A DNA stretch of 64,000 nucleotides from an uncultured Eisenbergiella sp. (GCA_947627215.1 CANQVD010000005.1:1-64000), one strand, 5' to 3'. Shown: positions 7,166 through 15,658, counted from the stretch's first letter. Translations and numbers: made by a program. Notes: generated by a model not told the origin, from the sequence alone.

Positions 7166-9259
7166 GTGAGGAAATACAGATGGGCATTTGTTTCGCTGAT
7201 CGTCGCCCTTCTTCTGGAATGCGGGCTCTGTCAGGCCTCCTTCTGGAGCACGTGTCTGGCGCAGGGAGAGGATGTGACCGCCAGGACGGAGACGGTGTGG
7301 CGGTATGTTCCCGCGGAGGAAATGGAAACGGCAGCCGGCGGAGAGGAAAACGTCTATGAGGAGGACGGTTATCTGCGGGTGAGCGGGGGCGCTCTGCTGT
7401 TAAAGATCATGGATCTGGAGAAGGATGTGAAGCGGCTCTGGCTGGATCTGGATATTCCGGCCGGGTATCAGATCCGGGCCACCGTTTTCGCCCGGGACGA
7501 GGGCAGTTGTGAGACGTATCCGCTCGGGGCGGGCAGGGTGCTTCTGCGGGAAGTGGAACAGAACGCCCGGATGAAGATCTATCCCTACGGCAGGGTGAAA
7601 AACCTGTATCTGCGTCTGGAGACGGCGGATGCGTCCGGCGCCGCGATGCCGGGAGAGCTGGGAGATCTGGTTTGTCGGATCCGCGGGCTTTGGATCAACG
7701 GGCCCGTGCCCTTTTCCTTTCATCCGCTGCGCTTTTTCCTCTGGTTCTGTCTGGCCGCTTTTTTGACCGGGCTTTCCGCCGAACGGGCGGCCCTTCCCTT
7801 TGAGGCGGTGCTGGCGCGGGGAACCGGACGGCGCAGGCTTCTCGCCGGCGTTCTGGCGTTTGTGCTTCTCTCTCTGGCGCTGCTTTTTGTTTTTGTGCAG
7901 ATCGATCCGGCCTGCAGAAAAAACCTGGGGCCGCATCACGCCCAATATCAGGAGCTGGCCCGGGCGCTGGCAGAGGGCAGGACGGATCTGGGAGAAGGAG
8001 ATCCGCGCCTGATGGAGGCGGAGAACCCCTACGATACCGTTTCCCTCCAGGCGCAGCAGATCCCCTATCGGGCGGATTACGCCTGGTACGGCGGAAAATA
8101 CTATGTCTATTTCGGCATCGTGCCGGAGCTGCTTCTCTATCTGCCGTATTATCTGGCGACCGGAAGGGATTTGCAGAATTATCAGGCGGTTTTTCTGTTC
8201 ATGGCCGGTTTCCTGACCGCGTCCGCGGGGCTGATCTATGAACTGATGAAACGTTTTTTTCGAAAAACGCCTTTTTTTCTGTATTTCGTGGGCGTGCTCA
8301 TGCTGGCGGGCGGCTATTCCCTTTTTTATCTGCTGATCCGTCCGGATCTCTATCATGTGCCCATTGCCGCGGCCTGCATGTTTACGGCGGCGGGGCTGTG
8401 GTGCTGGCTGTCGGGACTGAACCGGGAACGGGGGAAGGCGTTCCGGTATCTGGCCGGCTCCCTCTGCATGGCGCTGACGGCGGGATGCCGTCCGCAGTTC
8501 CTGCTCTTTTCCCTGCTGGCGGTACCGCTGTTCTGGGACGAGGTGTTTCATGAGAGGACGCTTTTTTCCGCAAAGGGGGCGGGGCGGACGGCGGCGCTCG
8601 GTCTGCCGTTCGTGCTGGTGGCCGCGGGACTCATGTATTATAATGCGATCCGCTTCGGTTCGCCCTTTGATTTCGGGGCGTCCTACAGTCTGACGAGCAA
8701 CGATATGACCCATCGGGGATGGAATCTGGAACGCGTGCTGTACGGCTGGTGGTATTTCCTGTTCCAGCCCGCGCAGTTGGAGGGAAGCTTCCCCTGGCTT
8801 CGGAGCGCGCGCATCGATACGGATTATCTGGGAAGAATGGTATCGGAAAGCTGCTTCGGCGGGATTTTTGCCTGCAGCATGCTGACCTGGCCCCTGCTGC
8901 TCCTGCCGGGTATGCTCCGGCGGCGGGAGGGGGCGCAGGGCGCGCCTCTGGCGGGGCTGTCGCTGTTCCTGTCGGCGGTCATCTGCGCGGTGGACGCGAC
9001 CGGGGCGGGGATCCTGCAGCGCTACAGCGCCGATCTTTCCTTCGGCATTTTTTTCGCGGCCGCGATCTGTCTGTTCGCCGCGGCGCGGCGGGCGATGCAG
9101 ACGGGGCTGTTCCGTCCGTTCCTGGTCTGGCTGAAGGCGGCCGTCGTGCTGCATCTGGGCTTCCTTTTCCTGATCCTTGTGAATACGGACGGCAGCGTGA
9201 ACCTGCTGCGGGGGAATCCGGCGCTCTATTACGGGATCGGGGCCGCGCTGCGCTGGTGA
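7166..9259 (+). CDS. Large polytopic membrane protein, glycosyltransferase-C-like
   Basis: A 697-residue membrane protein starting at a GTG (7166) with AAGGAGG nine nt upstream. One N-terminal segment (residues about 6-24) is followed by an extracytoplasmic domain of about 150 residues that looks beta-rich. Then come ten or more hydrophobic segments from about residue 190 to the end. In the middle is an aromatic-rich loop with DYAWYGGKYYVYFGIVPE, of the type seen in clostridial membrane proteins with a GT-C fold (lipid-linked sugar transferases). No catalytic acidic pair can be assigned with confidence. The acyltransferase and SGNH hydrolase genes follow closely, so a role in cell-surface polysaccharide assembly is a reasonable inference. 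Confidence 0.6.
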   Translation: MRKYRWAFVSLIVALLLECGLCQASFWSTCLAQGEDVTARTETVWRYVPAEEMETAAGGEENVYEEDGYLRVSGGALLLKIMDLEKDVKRLWLDLDIPAGYQIRATVFARDEGSCETYPLGAGRVLLREVEQNARMKIYPYGRVKNLYLRLETADASGAAMPGELGDLVCRIRGLWINGPVPFSFHPLRFFLWFCLAAFLTGLSAERAALPFEAVLARGTGRRRLLAGVLAFVLLSLALLFVFVQIDPACRKNLGPHHAQYQELARALAEGRTDLGEGDPRLMEAENPYDTVSLQAQQIPYRADYAWYGGKYYVYFGIVPELLLYLPYYLATGRDLQNYQAVFLFMAGFLTASAGLIYELMKRFFRKTPFFLYFVGVLMLAGGYSLFYLLIRPDLYHVPIAAACMFTAAGLWCWLSGLNRERGKAFRYLAGSLCMALTAGCRPQFLLFSLLAVPLFWDEVFHERTLFSAKGAGRTAALGLPFVLVAAGLMYYNAIRFGSPFDFGASYSLTSNDMTHRGWNLERVLYGWWYFLFQPAQLEGSFPWLRSARIDTDYLGRMVSESCFGGIFACSMLTWPLLLLPGMLRRREGAQGAPLAGLSLFLSAVICAVDATGAGILQRYSADLSFGIFFAAAICLFAAARRAMQTGLFRPFLVWLKAAVVLHLGFLFLILVNTDGSVNLLRGNPALYYGIGAALRW

Positions 9260-9335
9260 GAGCGGTCAGAGGGCCCGCCGCGGCCGTCAGAAAAGGCGGG
9301 CGAACAGAAGGGAACCGGGCGGAGGGAGGTGCCGG

Positions 9336-10352
9336 ATGGACGGGGAACTGAAAAACGGAAGCTGCTTCCTGACAGGGGAACAGTCTTTTGCGCTGCGGGG
9401 AATCGGCGCGCTGCTGGTGATCGTTTCCCATCTGTCGCCCTGGTATGCGGAACGGGCCGGAGCGGGGACGGCCGCCTTCCTGTTTTCCCGTGCCGGCGTT
9501 TACGGGGTGGATCTGTTTTTTCTGGTTTCCGGCTACGGACTGACGAAGAGCGCGCTGGCGCGGCGTCCGGGCCCTTTGTTCTGGGAGAAACGTCTGCGGG
9601 GCACTTATCTGCCCTACCTTTTGATCGTCGGACTCGCCGCGCTGTTTTCGGGCGGCATGAAGGGCGCGGGAGACTGGTATCGGTATCTGACCGGATACGA
9701 TCATTGGTTCATTCGGAACATCCTGATTTTTTACGGCGTGTTTTTTGCCGTGTACCGGTGGGGAAAGGGACGGGGCGTCAGAACCGTGCTGATGGGCGCC
9801 GCGGTTCTGGGGTATTCCTGCTGGCTCATATGGGAGGGCCGGGCGGAATTCTGGTATCTGTCCAATCCCGCGTTCTTTCTCGGAACCGCCTTGGCGGAGT
9901 GGGAGCGGGAGCTGATGCGGCCCGCCCGAAGCGGTTATGCGCTGCAGCTTTCCGGAATGGCCGCGCTGCTGGTCCTGGCGGCGGCAGCGGGCGGGGCGGG
10001 AACGTTTTCGGCGCCGGGCGGACGGAATCTTTTCTGCAAGACTGCGACAGGCGTTCTCTGGACGCTGTTCGCGGTGCAGGCGGGAGGGCTGATCGGACGC
10101 TTTTCCGGATGCCTGCGTTTTTTGGGGCGGATCTCCCTGGAGCTGTATCTGCTCCACATGTTCGTTTTTTATCAGATGCTGAACCTGTTTGCGGGATGGG
10201 GACCGGTCGTGCCGGGGGCCGTTTCGCTGGCGGTTTCCGTGCCGGCAGCCTGGATATTTCACAGGGCGTTCACGGCCCGGCGGTTTGCCGGAGCGCTGCA
10301 TCAGATGCTGTTTTTCAGATCGGAAAAAGGGCCGAAAGCCGGCCGGAAATGA
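9336..10352 (+). CDS. Acyltransferase family 3 membrane protein
   Basis: A 338-residue protein of the acyltransferase_3 family (OafA/NolL-like), which transfers acyl groups, commonly acetyl, to surface glycans. The N-terminal signature is visible: FALRGIGALLVIVSHLSPWY, with the conserved Arg and His, followed by YGVDLFFLVSGYGLTKS. About ten membrane segments alternate with short loops, and the last third contains SLELYLLHMFVFY, another family motif. GGAGGGAGG lies just upstream of the ATG. The SGNH hydrolase starts 9 nt downstream; pairing of these two activities is typical of O-acetylation modules. Confidence 0.88.
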   Translation: MDGELKNGSCFLTGEQSFALRGIGALLVIVSHLSPWYAERAGAGTAAFLFSRAGVYGVDLFFLVSGYGLTKSALARRPGPLFWEKRLRGTYLPYLLIVGLAALFSGGMKGAGDWYRYLTGYDHWFIRNILIFYGVFFAVYRWGKGRGVRTVLMGAAVLGYSCWLIWEGRAEFWYLSNPAFFLGTALAEWERELMRPARSGYALQLSGMAALLVLAAAAGGAGTFSAPGGRNLFCKTATGVLWTLFAVQAGGLIGRFSGCLRFLGRISLELYLLHMFVFYQMLNLFAGWGPVVPGAVSLAVSVPAAWIFHRAFTARRFAGALHQMLFFRSEKGPKAGRK

Positions 10353-10361
10353 GGGTGGAGA

Positions 10362-11342
10362 ATGAAAAGTCAAAGGATGAGCGGATGGAAAAGGCATGCC
10401 GCGGCGGCGTTTTTGACGATGCTGTTTTTGACGGTGCTACCTGTGCCTCTGGAAGCGCGTGCAGAGGAAGCCGGTCTTCTGTCGGCATTCGTGCAGATGC
10501 CGGGCTGCGTGCTGGAGCAGTGGAACCGGGTACGGCCCATGGCCGTTTCCAGGGGCGCGGCGGTTTATGCGCAGCCGGACCGGAAGACGGCCGTGCTGGG
10601 CAGGGTGAAGGCCGGACAGAGCGTGAACGCCTGGGGGCAGACGGATACGGGATGGTATTTCATCGTCTTCGGAGACGGGCTCGGTTTTGTGCGGTATGAA
10701 AACGCGTATTTTGTGGATACGGCCGGCATGGCGGCAGAACAGCCGGCGCAGGCGCAGCAGGCGGCGTCCGCGGCAGCGAAGGCACAGCAGGAACAGGCGC
10801 AGCAGGAGGCTCAGGAGGCTGAACAGCCTGCGGCGGCCGCACCGGTTGTGTTCATCGGGGATTCCCGGATGGTGACGCTGAAGGAGGCCGTGGAGCGCAG
10901 CCTGGGCGTCTGCCCCGTCGCTGTGGTCGCGGAAAACCGGAGCCGGTATGAATGGTTCCATGATACCGGCATCCCGCGGGCGGATAAGGTCATCGGAAAG
11001 GGCAGCCGCGTGGTGATCAACATGGGCGTCAATGATCTGCACGATGTGGACAAATATCTTGCGGATGTCAACGCCTGGGGCGCTGTCTGGACAGCGCGGG
11101 GTGCGTCCGTCTATTATGCGTCCGTCAATCCGGTCTATGCGAATCCCTATGAGATCACGGAGGAAAAGGTGGGGCGGTTCAATGAAAGCCTTTCTTCCCG
11201 GCTGATCCCGCAGATCGTATGGCTGGACAGCAATACCTGGCTGAAACAGTGCGGTGTGCATTCCACGGACGGCCTGCATTACGGGGACGATACGAATCTG
11301 CTGCTCTATCAGTTCTACATGACGATGATCGGTATGCAGTAA
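10362..11342 (+). CDS. Secreted SH3-like/SGNH hydrolase
   Basis: A 326-residue exported protein. Residues 1-34 form a signal peptide (basic start, hydrophobic core, AxA site near EARAEE). Residues about 60-118 resemble a bacterial SH3 domain (RGAAVYAQPDRKTAVLGRV). A Gln/Ala-rich linker spans about 123-160. The SGNH/GDSL hydrolase domain follows: block I FIGDSRM with nucleophile Ser168, block III INMGVNDLH, and block V DGLHY near the C-terminus. The likely reaction is transfer or removal of O-acetyl groups on cell-wall or exopolysaccharide glycans, together with the upstream acyltransferase. The gene is 9 nt from that gene, so they form one operon. Confidence 0.85.
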   Translation: MKSQRMSGWKRHAAAAFLTMLFLTVLPVPLEARAEEAGLLSAFVQMPGCVLEQWNRVRPMAVSRGAAVYAQPDRKTAVLGRVKAGQSVNAWGQTDTGWYFIVFGDGLGFVRYENAYFVDTAGMAAEQPAQAQQAASAAAKAQQEQAQQEAQEAEQPAAAAPVVFIGDSRMVTLKEAVERSLGVCPVAVVAENRSRYEWFHDTGIPRADKVIGKGSRVVINMGVNDLHDVDKYLADVNAWGAVWTARGASVYYASVNPVYANPYEITEEKVGRFNESLSSRLIPQIVWLDSNTWLKQCGVHSTDGLHYGDDTNLLLYQFYMTMIGMQ

Positions 11343-11384
11343 TACGTGTGGGCTCAGGATGCAAATGAGGAGAACCGGCTGTCA

Positions 11385-11912
11385 ATGGGCGGGGTGCGGA
11401 TCGAGTTTGAAGATGTATACCGGGAGAATTATGAACTCATTTACTCTTATATTTACAGAATGACCCGCTTCAATCTGCATGAGACGGAGGACCTGACACA
11501 GAGCGTGTTCCTGGTGGCGCTGCAGAAATGGGATGACGTCAGGGTGCATCCGAATATTCCGGGATTTCTGATGCAGGTGGCGAAAAACAAGCTGATGAAG
11601 TGGTCGGTGAAGAAAGAAGCGGTGTATGTGGAGGATGCCGCGGCGCTTGACCTGCTGGCCGGGGCCGCGGGAGGGGACGAGGAATATGAACTCTCGGAGC
11701 TGTGTATGTCCGTGGAGAAGGCGCTTTCCAAAGAGCAGATGGAAATCCTTCGCAATTATTATCTGTACGGATACAGCGCAAAGGAAATGTCCGATATGCT
11801 TGGCATTCAGGAAAACTGCTTTAAAACGCGCGTTTCGAGGATGAAAAGCAAGCTGCAGAAGAGCCTGAAGATTTTGGTGATTTTTGCCGGTTTGCTGGGC
11901 GGAAGGCGCTGA
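11385..11912 (+). CDS. RNA polymerase sigma factor, ECF-like (sigma-70 family)
   Basis: A 175-residue small sigma factor. Region 2 is visible as FEDVYRENYELIYSYIYRMT with the -10-recognition helix around DLTQSVFLVALQKW. Region 4 has the helix-turn-helix GYSAKEMSDMLGIQENCFKT near residues 128-150. The ATG at 11385 is chosen because GAGGAG lies 12 nt upstream; a GTG at 11346 sits too close to the preceding stop. It follows the SGNH hydrolase by 42 nt, so it may be cotranscribed with the envelope cluster. The C-terminal residues are hydrophobic (LKILVIFAGLLGG). No anti-sigma factor of normal length follows. Confidence 0.85.
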   Translation: MGGVRIEFEDVYRENYELIYSYIYRMTRFNLHETEDLTQSVFLVALQKWDDVRVHPNIPGFLMQVAKNKLMKWSVKKEAVYVEDAAALDLLAGAAGGDEEYELSELCMSVEKALSKEQMEILRNYYLYGYSAKEMSDMLGIQENCFKTRVSRMKSKLQKSLKILVIFAGLLGGRR

Positions 11913-11932
11913 GCTGCGGAGGCAGTTTGAGG

Positions 11933-12004
11933 ATGAGCGCAGGATTTTCCGATTCGGACAGAGAAAATATGTACGCAGAAATAAGTCTTCTAACATTCTT
12001 TTGA
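11933..12004 (+). CDS. Possible 23-residue microprotein downstream of the sigma factor
   Basis: A short open frame starts MSAGFSDSDRENMYAEIS and ends in LLTFF. GGAGG lies 10 nt before its ATG, a proper Shine-Dalgarno spacing. It begins 20 nt after the sigma-factor stop and is followed by a GC-rich hairpin. It might be a regulator peptide, or the surviving N-terminus of a decayed anti-sigma or membrane protein. There is no family evidence. Confidence 0.3.
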   Translation: MSAGFSDSDRENMYAEISLLTFF

Positions 12005-12018
12005 TTTGCATTTTTCTG

Positions 12019-12054
12019 AGCGGCATTCTTCGGGCCGCTGCGGCCCATTTTCCC
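12019..12054 (+). terminator. Weak GC hairpin, possible terminator of the envelope operon
   Basis: GGGCCG (12032-12037) pairs with CGGCCC (12041-12046) and is followed by ATTTTCCC. An alternative pairing of AGCGGC (about 12019-12024) with GCCGCT is also possible. The T run is short, so termination would be inefficient. Confidence 0.35.
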
Positions 12055-12151
12055 TGAAAAGGTTCATGCGTTTCCGGCTGGCGGTGCGGAAATGGCGGCA
12101 CTGTTTTCCGGCGGCGGCATATTATGAAAAAAACGGTTTTCTGGAGGAGCT

Positions 12152-13030
12152 ATGGGCGATTGCCTGAAAGAGTCTGACTGGCCGCGCAGCTTTCCGCCGC
12201 AGCACCAGTGGCGCCAGCCAGGCATCGAAAACGAAATGAGTCCGCTGCCCATTTTTGAGGATTTCTGCGAACCGGGCGGCCGCAGGCTGGCGGATAAGAC
12301 CGCACTGATCACCGGCGGCGACAGCGGGATCGGCAGGGCTGTGGCGCTGGCGTTTGCGAAGGAGGGCGCAGATCTTGCGATTTCCTATCTGAATGAGGAG
12401 GAGGATGCCCGCCGGACCGGACAGTGCGTGGAGGCGCTGGGGAGAAAATGCGTCCTGCTGCCGGGCGATATCCGCAGCGAGAGCGTCTGCCGGCAGATCG
12501 CGGAGACCGCGGCGTCCCGGCTGGGCGGGCTGGATATTCTGGTCAACAATGCCGGCGTGCAGTTCCCGCAGAACGGCATTGAGGACATCTCGGACGAACA
12601 GTTGAAAACCACGTTCTGTGTCAACCTCTTCCCGATGTTCTATTTTGTGAAGGCCGCGCTGCCTCATTTCCGGCCGGGCGCGAGCATCATCAACACCGCA
12701 TCCGTCACAGCCTACGAAGGGAAAAAGGATCTGATCGATTATTCCGCAAGCAAAGGGGCGATCGTATCCTTTACCCGTTCCCTCGCGCTTTCCCTGGCGG
12801 AGCGGGGGATCCGCGTCAACGCCGTGGCGCCGGGACCGGTCTGGACGCCTCTGATCGCCGCGTCCTTTTCCGCCCGGGAGGTCGAAAAATTCGGACAGGA
12901 CGTTCCCATGGGACGCGCCGGACAGCCCGTCGAGCTGGCGGGGGCCTATGTTTATCTGGCCTCCGGGGATGCCTCCTATGTCACCGGACAGGTGATCCAC
13001 GTCAACGGCGGCACCATCACCGGCAGTTGA
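12152..13030 (+). CDS. SDR-family NAD(P)-dependent oxidoreductase
   Basis: A 292-residue short-chain dehydrogenase. The Rossmann cofactor motif TGGDSGIGRA is near residues 52-61, NNAG near 131, the catalytic Ser in NTASVTAYEG, and YSASKGA (Tyr and Lys of the YxxxK motif) near 197-201. The 45-residue N-terminal extension (SFPPQHQWRQPGIENEM) is typical of the YghA/YhdF/general-stress-39 subgroup, whose substrates are poorly defined. GGAGGAG lies 6 nt before the ATG. It stands alone between the sigma-factor cluster and ilvE. Confidence 0.92.
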   Translation: MGDCLKESDWPRSFPPQHQWRQPGIENEMSPLPIFEDFCEPGGRRLADKTALITGGDSGIGRAVALAFAKEGADLAISYLNEEEDARRTGQCVEALGRKCVLLPGDIRSESVCRQIAETAASRLGGLDILVNNAGVQFPQNGIEDISDEQLKTTFCVNLFPMFYFVKAALPHFRPGASIINTASVTAYEGKKDLIDYSASKGAIVSFTRSLALSLAERGIRVNAVAPGPVWTPLIAASFSAREVEKFGQDVPMGRAGQPVELAGAYVYLASGDASYVTGQVIHVNGGTITGS

Positions 13031-13100
13031 CCGGCATATCCCGTGTGCGGAACCGCCCTCGCCTCATGGGAAAGCACAGGAAAGGATCTTTAAAAAATAC

Positions 13101-13129
13101 TTCCCCTCCCACCGAAACGGTGGTATAAT
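13101..13129 (+). promoter_or_regulatory. Predicted ilvE promoter (extended -10)
   Basis: TGGTATAAT (13121-13129) is a perfect -10 with TG extension. The -35 at 13101-13106 (TTCCCC, 17-nt spacing) is weak. The start would be near 13136, exactly where the structured leader begins. Confidence 0.65.
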
Positions 13130-13136
13130 GTTCGCG

Positions 13137-13330
13137 AAAGCAATGAGCAGTGCGCCTCACGACACCGGGACGCGCACTTCGTGCCTGCACGAAAGTGCAC
13201 GCCCCGGCGTCGTGAGGCATAGGGCGAAGCCCGCGAGTGAGAGCGAAGCTCGAACGCGCGCACTGCGGCGAACCGCCGACGGCAGCGTGCCGGCAGGTCA
13301 GGCAGGGCGACGCCCGCAGAAGCCATTGCA
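13137..13330 (+). ncRNA. Highly structured 5' leader of ilvE, class unknown
   Basis: The first 200 nt of the predicted ilvE transcript are almost entirely foldable. A long hairpin pairs the segment beginning CCTCACGAC (about 13156) with CGTCGTGAGG (about 13210), closed by CACTTCGTGC/GCACGAAAGTG. It is followed by four short stems with tiny loops: GGGC-GAA-GCCC, GAGC-GAA-GCTC, GCGG-CGAA-CCGC and GGGC-GAC-GCCC. AGTGCGC near 13150 can pair with GCGCACT near 13262, and GCAATG near 13139 with CATTGC at 13324, closing a multibranch structure. No T-box motif was found. It may be a regulatory leader or an inserted palindromic element. Confidence 0.5.
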
Positions 13331-13356
13331 AAAACGGATGAGGAGTGTGATCGGTT

Positions 13357-14382
13357 ATGGAAAAGAAGAACCTTGACTGGGCAAACCTGGGGTTCAGTTA
13401 TATGCCCACGGATTACCGCTATGTGTCGGATTATCAGAACGGCGCGTGGAACGAGGGCGGCCTGACGAAGGATGCCACCGTCAATATCAGCGAGTGCGCC
13501 GGGATCCTGCACTACTGCCAGGAAGTGTTTGAAGGCCTGAAGGCCTATACGACGGAGGACGGTCATATCGTGACGTTCCGCCCGGATCTGAACGCGCGGC
13601 GCATGATGGACAGCGCGAAGCGCCTGGAGATGCCTCCCTTCCCCGCGGACCGTTTTGTGAAGGCGGTGGAAGAGGTGGTGAAGGCCAACGCAGCGTGGGT
13701 CCCTCCCTACGGCAGCGGCGCGACCCTTTATATCCGCCCTTATATGTTCGCCAGCTCTCCGGTGATCGGCGTGAAGCCTGCCGAGGAGTATCAGTTTCGC
13801 ATGTTCGTGACGCCGGTGGGCCCTTATTTCAAGGGCGGCGTGAAGCCCCTGACGATCTGCGTCAGCGATTTTGACCGGGCGGCGCCCCACGGGACAGGCC
13901 ATATCAAGGCCGGCCTGAACTATGCCATGAGCCTGCACGCGTATGTCAGCGCCCATGAAAACGGGTTCGATGAGAATATGTTCCTCGATCCCGCCACGCG
14001 CACCTGTGTGGAGGAGACCGGCGGGGCCAATTTCCTGTTCGTGGACCGGGACGGCGGTATCGTGATCCCCAAGTCGGACAGCATTCTGCCTTCCATCACC
14101 AGGCGTTCCCTGGCTGTGGTGGCGAAGGATATCCTGGGCCTGCAGGTGACAGAGCGCCCGGTGAAGCTGGCCGAGCTGGAGAATTTCGTCGAGTGCGGCG
14201 TCTGCGGTACGGCAGCGGTCATCTGTCCGGTGGGCAAGGTGGTGGACCACGGCAGAGAGATCTGCTTCGCCAGCGGGATGGAGAAGATGGGTCCCGTCAC
14301 CCAGAAGCTGTACGACACGCTGACCGGGATTCAGATGGGCAGAGCGGAAGGACCGGAAGGCTGGATCCATACCATTCTTTGA
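13357..14382 (+). CDS. ilvE: Branched-chain amino acid aminotransferase
   Basis: A 341-residue PLP enzyme of fold type IV that interconverts branched-chain amino acids and their 2-oxo acids, the last step of Val, Leu and Ile synthesis. The sequence is of the long BCAT type: HYCQEVFEGLKAY near residue 52, GATLYIRPYMFAS near 121, and the PLP lysine at K184 in HIKAGLNYAMS. EETGGANFLFV near residue 222 is the second signature. GAGTGTGATCGGTT precedes the ATG; the ribosome site is modest. The long structured leader upstream suggests post-transcriptional control. A lipoprotein gene follows after 8 nt. Confidence 0.95.
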   Translation: MEKKNLDWANLGFSYMPTDYRYVSDYQNGAWNEGGLTKDATVNISECAGILHYCQEVFEGLKAYTTEDGHIVTFRPDLNARRMMDSAKRLEMPPFPADRFVKAVEEVVKANAAWVPPYGSGATLYIRPYMFASSPVIGVKPAEEYQFRMFVTPVGPYFKGGVKPLTICVSDFDRAAPHGTGHIKAGLNYAMSLHAYVSAHENGFDENMFLDPATRTCVEETGGANFLFVDRDGGIVIPKSDSILPSITRRSLAVVAKDILGLQVTERPVKLAELENFVECGVCGTAAVICPVGKVVDHGREICFASGMEKMGPVTQKLYDTLTGIQMGRAEGPEGWIHTIL

Positions 14383-14390
14383 TCGTGAAA

Positions 14391-15497
14391 ATGAGACGGC
14401 ATCCATTTCCTTTTGATGAAACAAAAGAAAAGGTCCCGGCAAAACGCCGGGATGGAGCGGGACAGACAGCCCGGCGCGGCGCGGCACGGTTTTGCGCGCG
14501 CTGCGCCGGGCGTTTGGCCTGCCTTTTTGTATGGACGTTTCTCGCCGTGCCTACGCTCCTTTCCCTGAACGGCTGCGCGGATGAGACGAAAGTGGTGCTG
14601 ACCACCGGCATGAAGGAGGACGAGGTATTCCGGATCGCGGAGGCGTCCTGTACGCTGCCGGAGGCCATGGTGTATCTGACGAACCTCCAGAATCAGTACG
14701 AGGCGGTTTACGGGGAACAGATCTGGGATGTGAAGGGCAGCAGGGAATCGCTGGAGGAGGGCATCAAGGAGCAGGTGCTGGGAGAACTGGCGCAGGTGAA
14801 ATCCATGATGCTGCTGGCCGGACAGAGGGGCGTCGTCCTGGACGAAACGGAGCAGCAGCGGGCGCAGGCGGCGGCAGACGAATATTTCGCTTCCCTGAAC
14901 GAGACGGAGAAGGCGCTGCTGGGCGTGGAGCGCGCGACCATCCTGCAGATGTATCAGGAATATGCGCTGGCGGCGAAGGTGTACCGGCAGATCGTGGAGG
15001 ACGTGAATCCCGAGATCAGCGACGACGAGGCGCGCACGATCACGGTGCAGATGATCCGCATGTCGGAAAAGAACGCCGCCGAAGCGGTCCGGCAGCAGGC
15101 GGAGGAAGGCGCGGATTTTGAGACGCTGGCGCAGGAAAACAGCGAGGATCCCGAGATCACCTGTTCCTTCGGAAAAGGGGAGAAGGAGGCGGCCATTGAA
15201 AAGGCCGCGTTCAATCTGGGCAAGGACGAGATCAGCGGCGTCATCGCCGGGACCGACGGCTTTTATATCATCCGGTGCGTCAGCACCTTTGACGAGGCGC
15301 AGACCCTGCTCAATAAGGAAAAGATCGCGGACGAACGGCGGAACGAGGCGTTTAACCGGGAATACGATACGTTCGTGGATTCTCTGGTGCGCCAGTTGAA
15401 CGAAGAGCTGTGGGATTCCGTGACGCTGATCCGCGACGACGCGGTGACGACATCCGGTTTTTTCGCCGTATACGAGCGCTATTTTGACGGCCTGTAA
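14391..15497 (+). CDS. Lipoprotein parvulin-type peptidyl-prolyl isomerase (PrsA/SurA-like)
   Basis: A 368-residue secreted foldase candidate. A long basic N-terminus (residues 1-44) precedes a hydrophobic core and a lipobox-like LSLNGC near residue 62, so it is probably a lipoprotein. A SurA-N-like helical region covers about 70-200. The rotamase domain is about 205-305, with ARTITVQMIRMSEKNA, GADFETLAQENSEDP and GFYIIRCVSTFDE. It could fold exported proteins beyond SecDF. The start is uncertain: the ATG at 14391 has no ribosome site, and a 7-bp hairpin (14434-14452) lies within its first codons, so a downstream non-ATG start is possible. Confidence 0.82.
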   Translation: MRRHPFPFDETKEKVPAKRRDGAGQTARRGAARFCARCAGRLACLFVWTFLAVPTLLSLNGCADETKVVLTTGMKEDEVFRIAEASCTLPEAMVYLTNLQNQYEAVYGEQIWDVKGSRESLEEGIKEQVLGELAQVKSMMLLAGQRGVVLDETEQQRAQAAADEYFASLNETEKALLGVERATILQMYQEYALAAKVYRQIVEDVNPEISDDEARTITVQMIRMSEKNAAEAVRQQAEEGADFETLAQENSEDPEITCSFGKGEKEAAIEKAAFNLGKDEISGVIAGTDGFYIIRCVSTFDEAQTLLNKEKIADERRNEAFNREYDTFVDSLVRQLNEELWDSVTLIRDDAVTTSGFFAVYERYFDGL

Positions 15498-15624
15498 CGC
15501 CCTGCGGCCGCTGTTTTGAAGGCCCATGACCGGTTCGGCTTTTGTCCTTTCAGGGTCAGCTATATTTTTATAAAAAATTTAGAATTGAAAAAATCCAGCG
15601 TTCATGCGGGTTTACGGCCATTTG

Positions 15625-15651
15625 TTAGCACTCAGTCAAAATGAGTGCTAA
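15625..15651 (+). promoter_or_regulatory. CIRCE operator (HrcA binding site) upstream of htpG
   Basis: A perfect match to the CIRCE consensus: TTAGCACTC, nine nt (AGTCAAAAT), GAGTGCTAA. It ends 7 nt before the -35 hexamer of the htpG promoter, so bound HrcA would block initiation until heat stress inactivates it. Confidence 0.95.
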
Positions 15652-15658
15652 TTTTTTG

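Noticed and set aside
9329-10699. A 456-codon forward frame overlapping the acyltransferase gene in another frame
   Set aside because: The alternative frame gives a clear acyltransferase_3 protein with membrane helices; this one is Arg/Gly/Ala-rich without hydrophobic segments.
13137-13330. T-box riboswitch in front of ilvE
   Set aside because: No T-box sequence (TGGnACCGCG-like) or stem I features could be found, and no terminator with T run precedes the gene.
14434-14452. Terminator after ilvE (TCCCGGC-GCCGGGA hairpin)
   Set aside because: It lies within the likely coding start of the lipoprotein gene and is not followed by T residues; it is kept only as a reason for doubt about that start.
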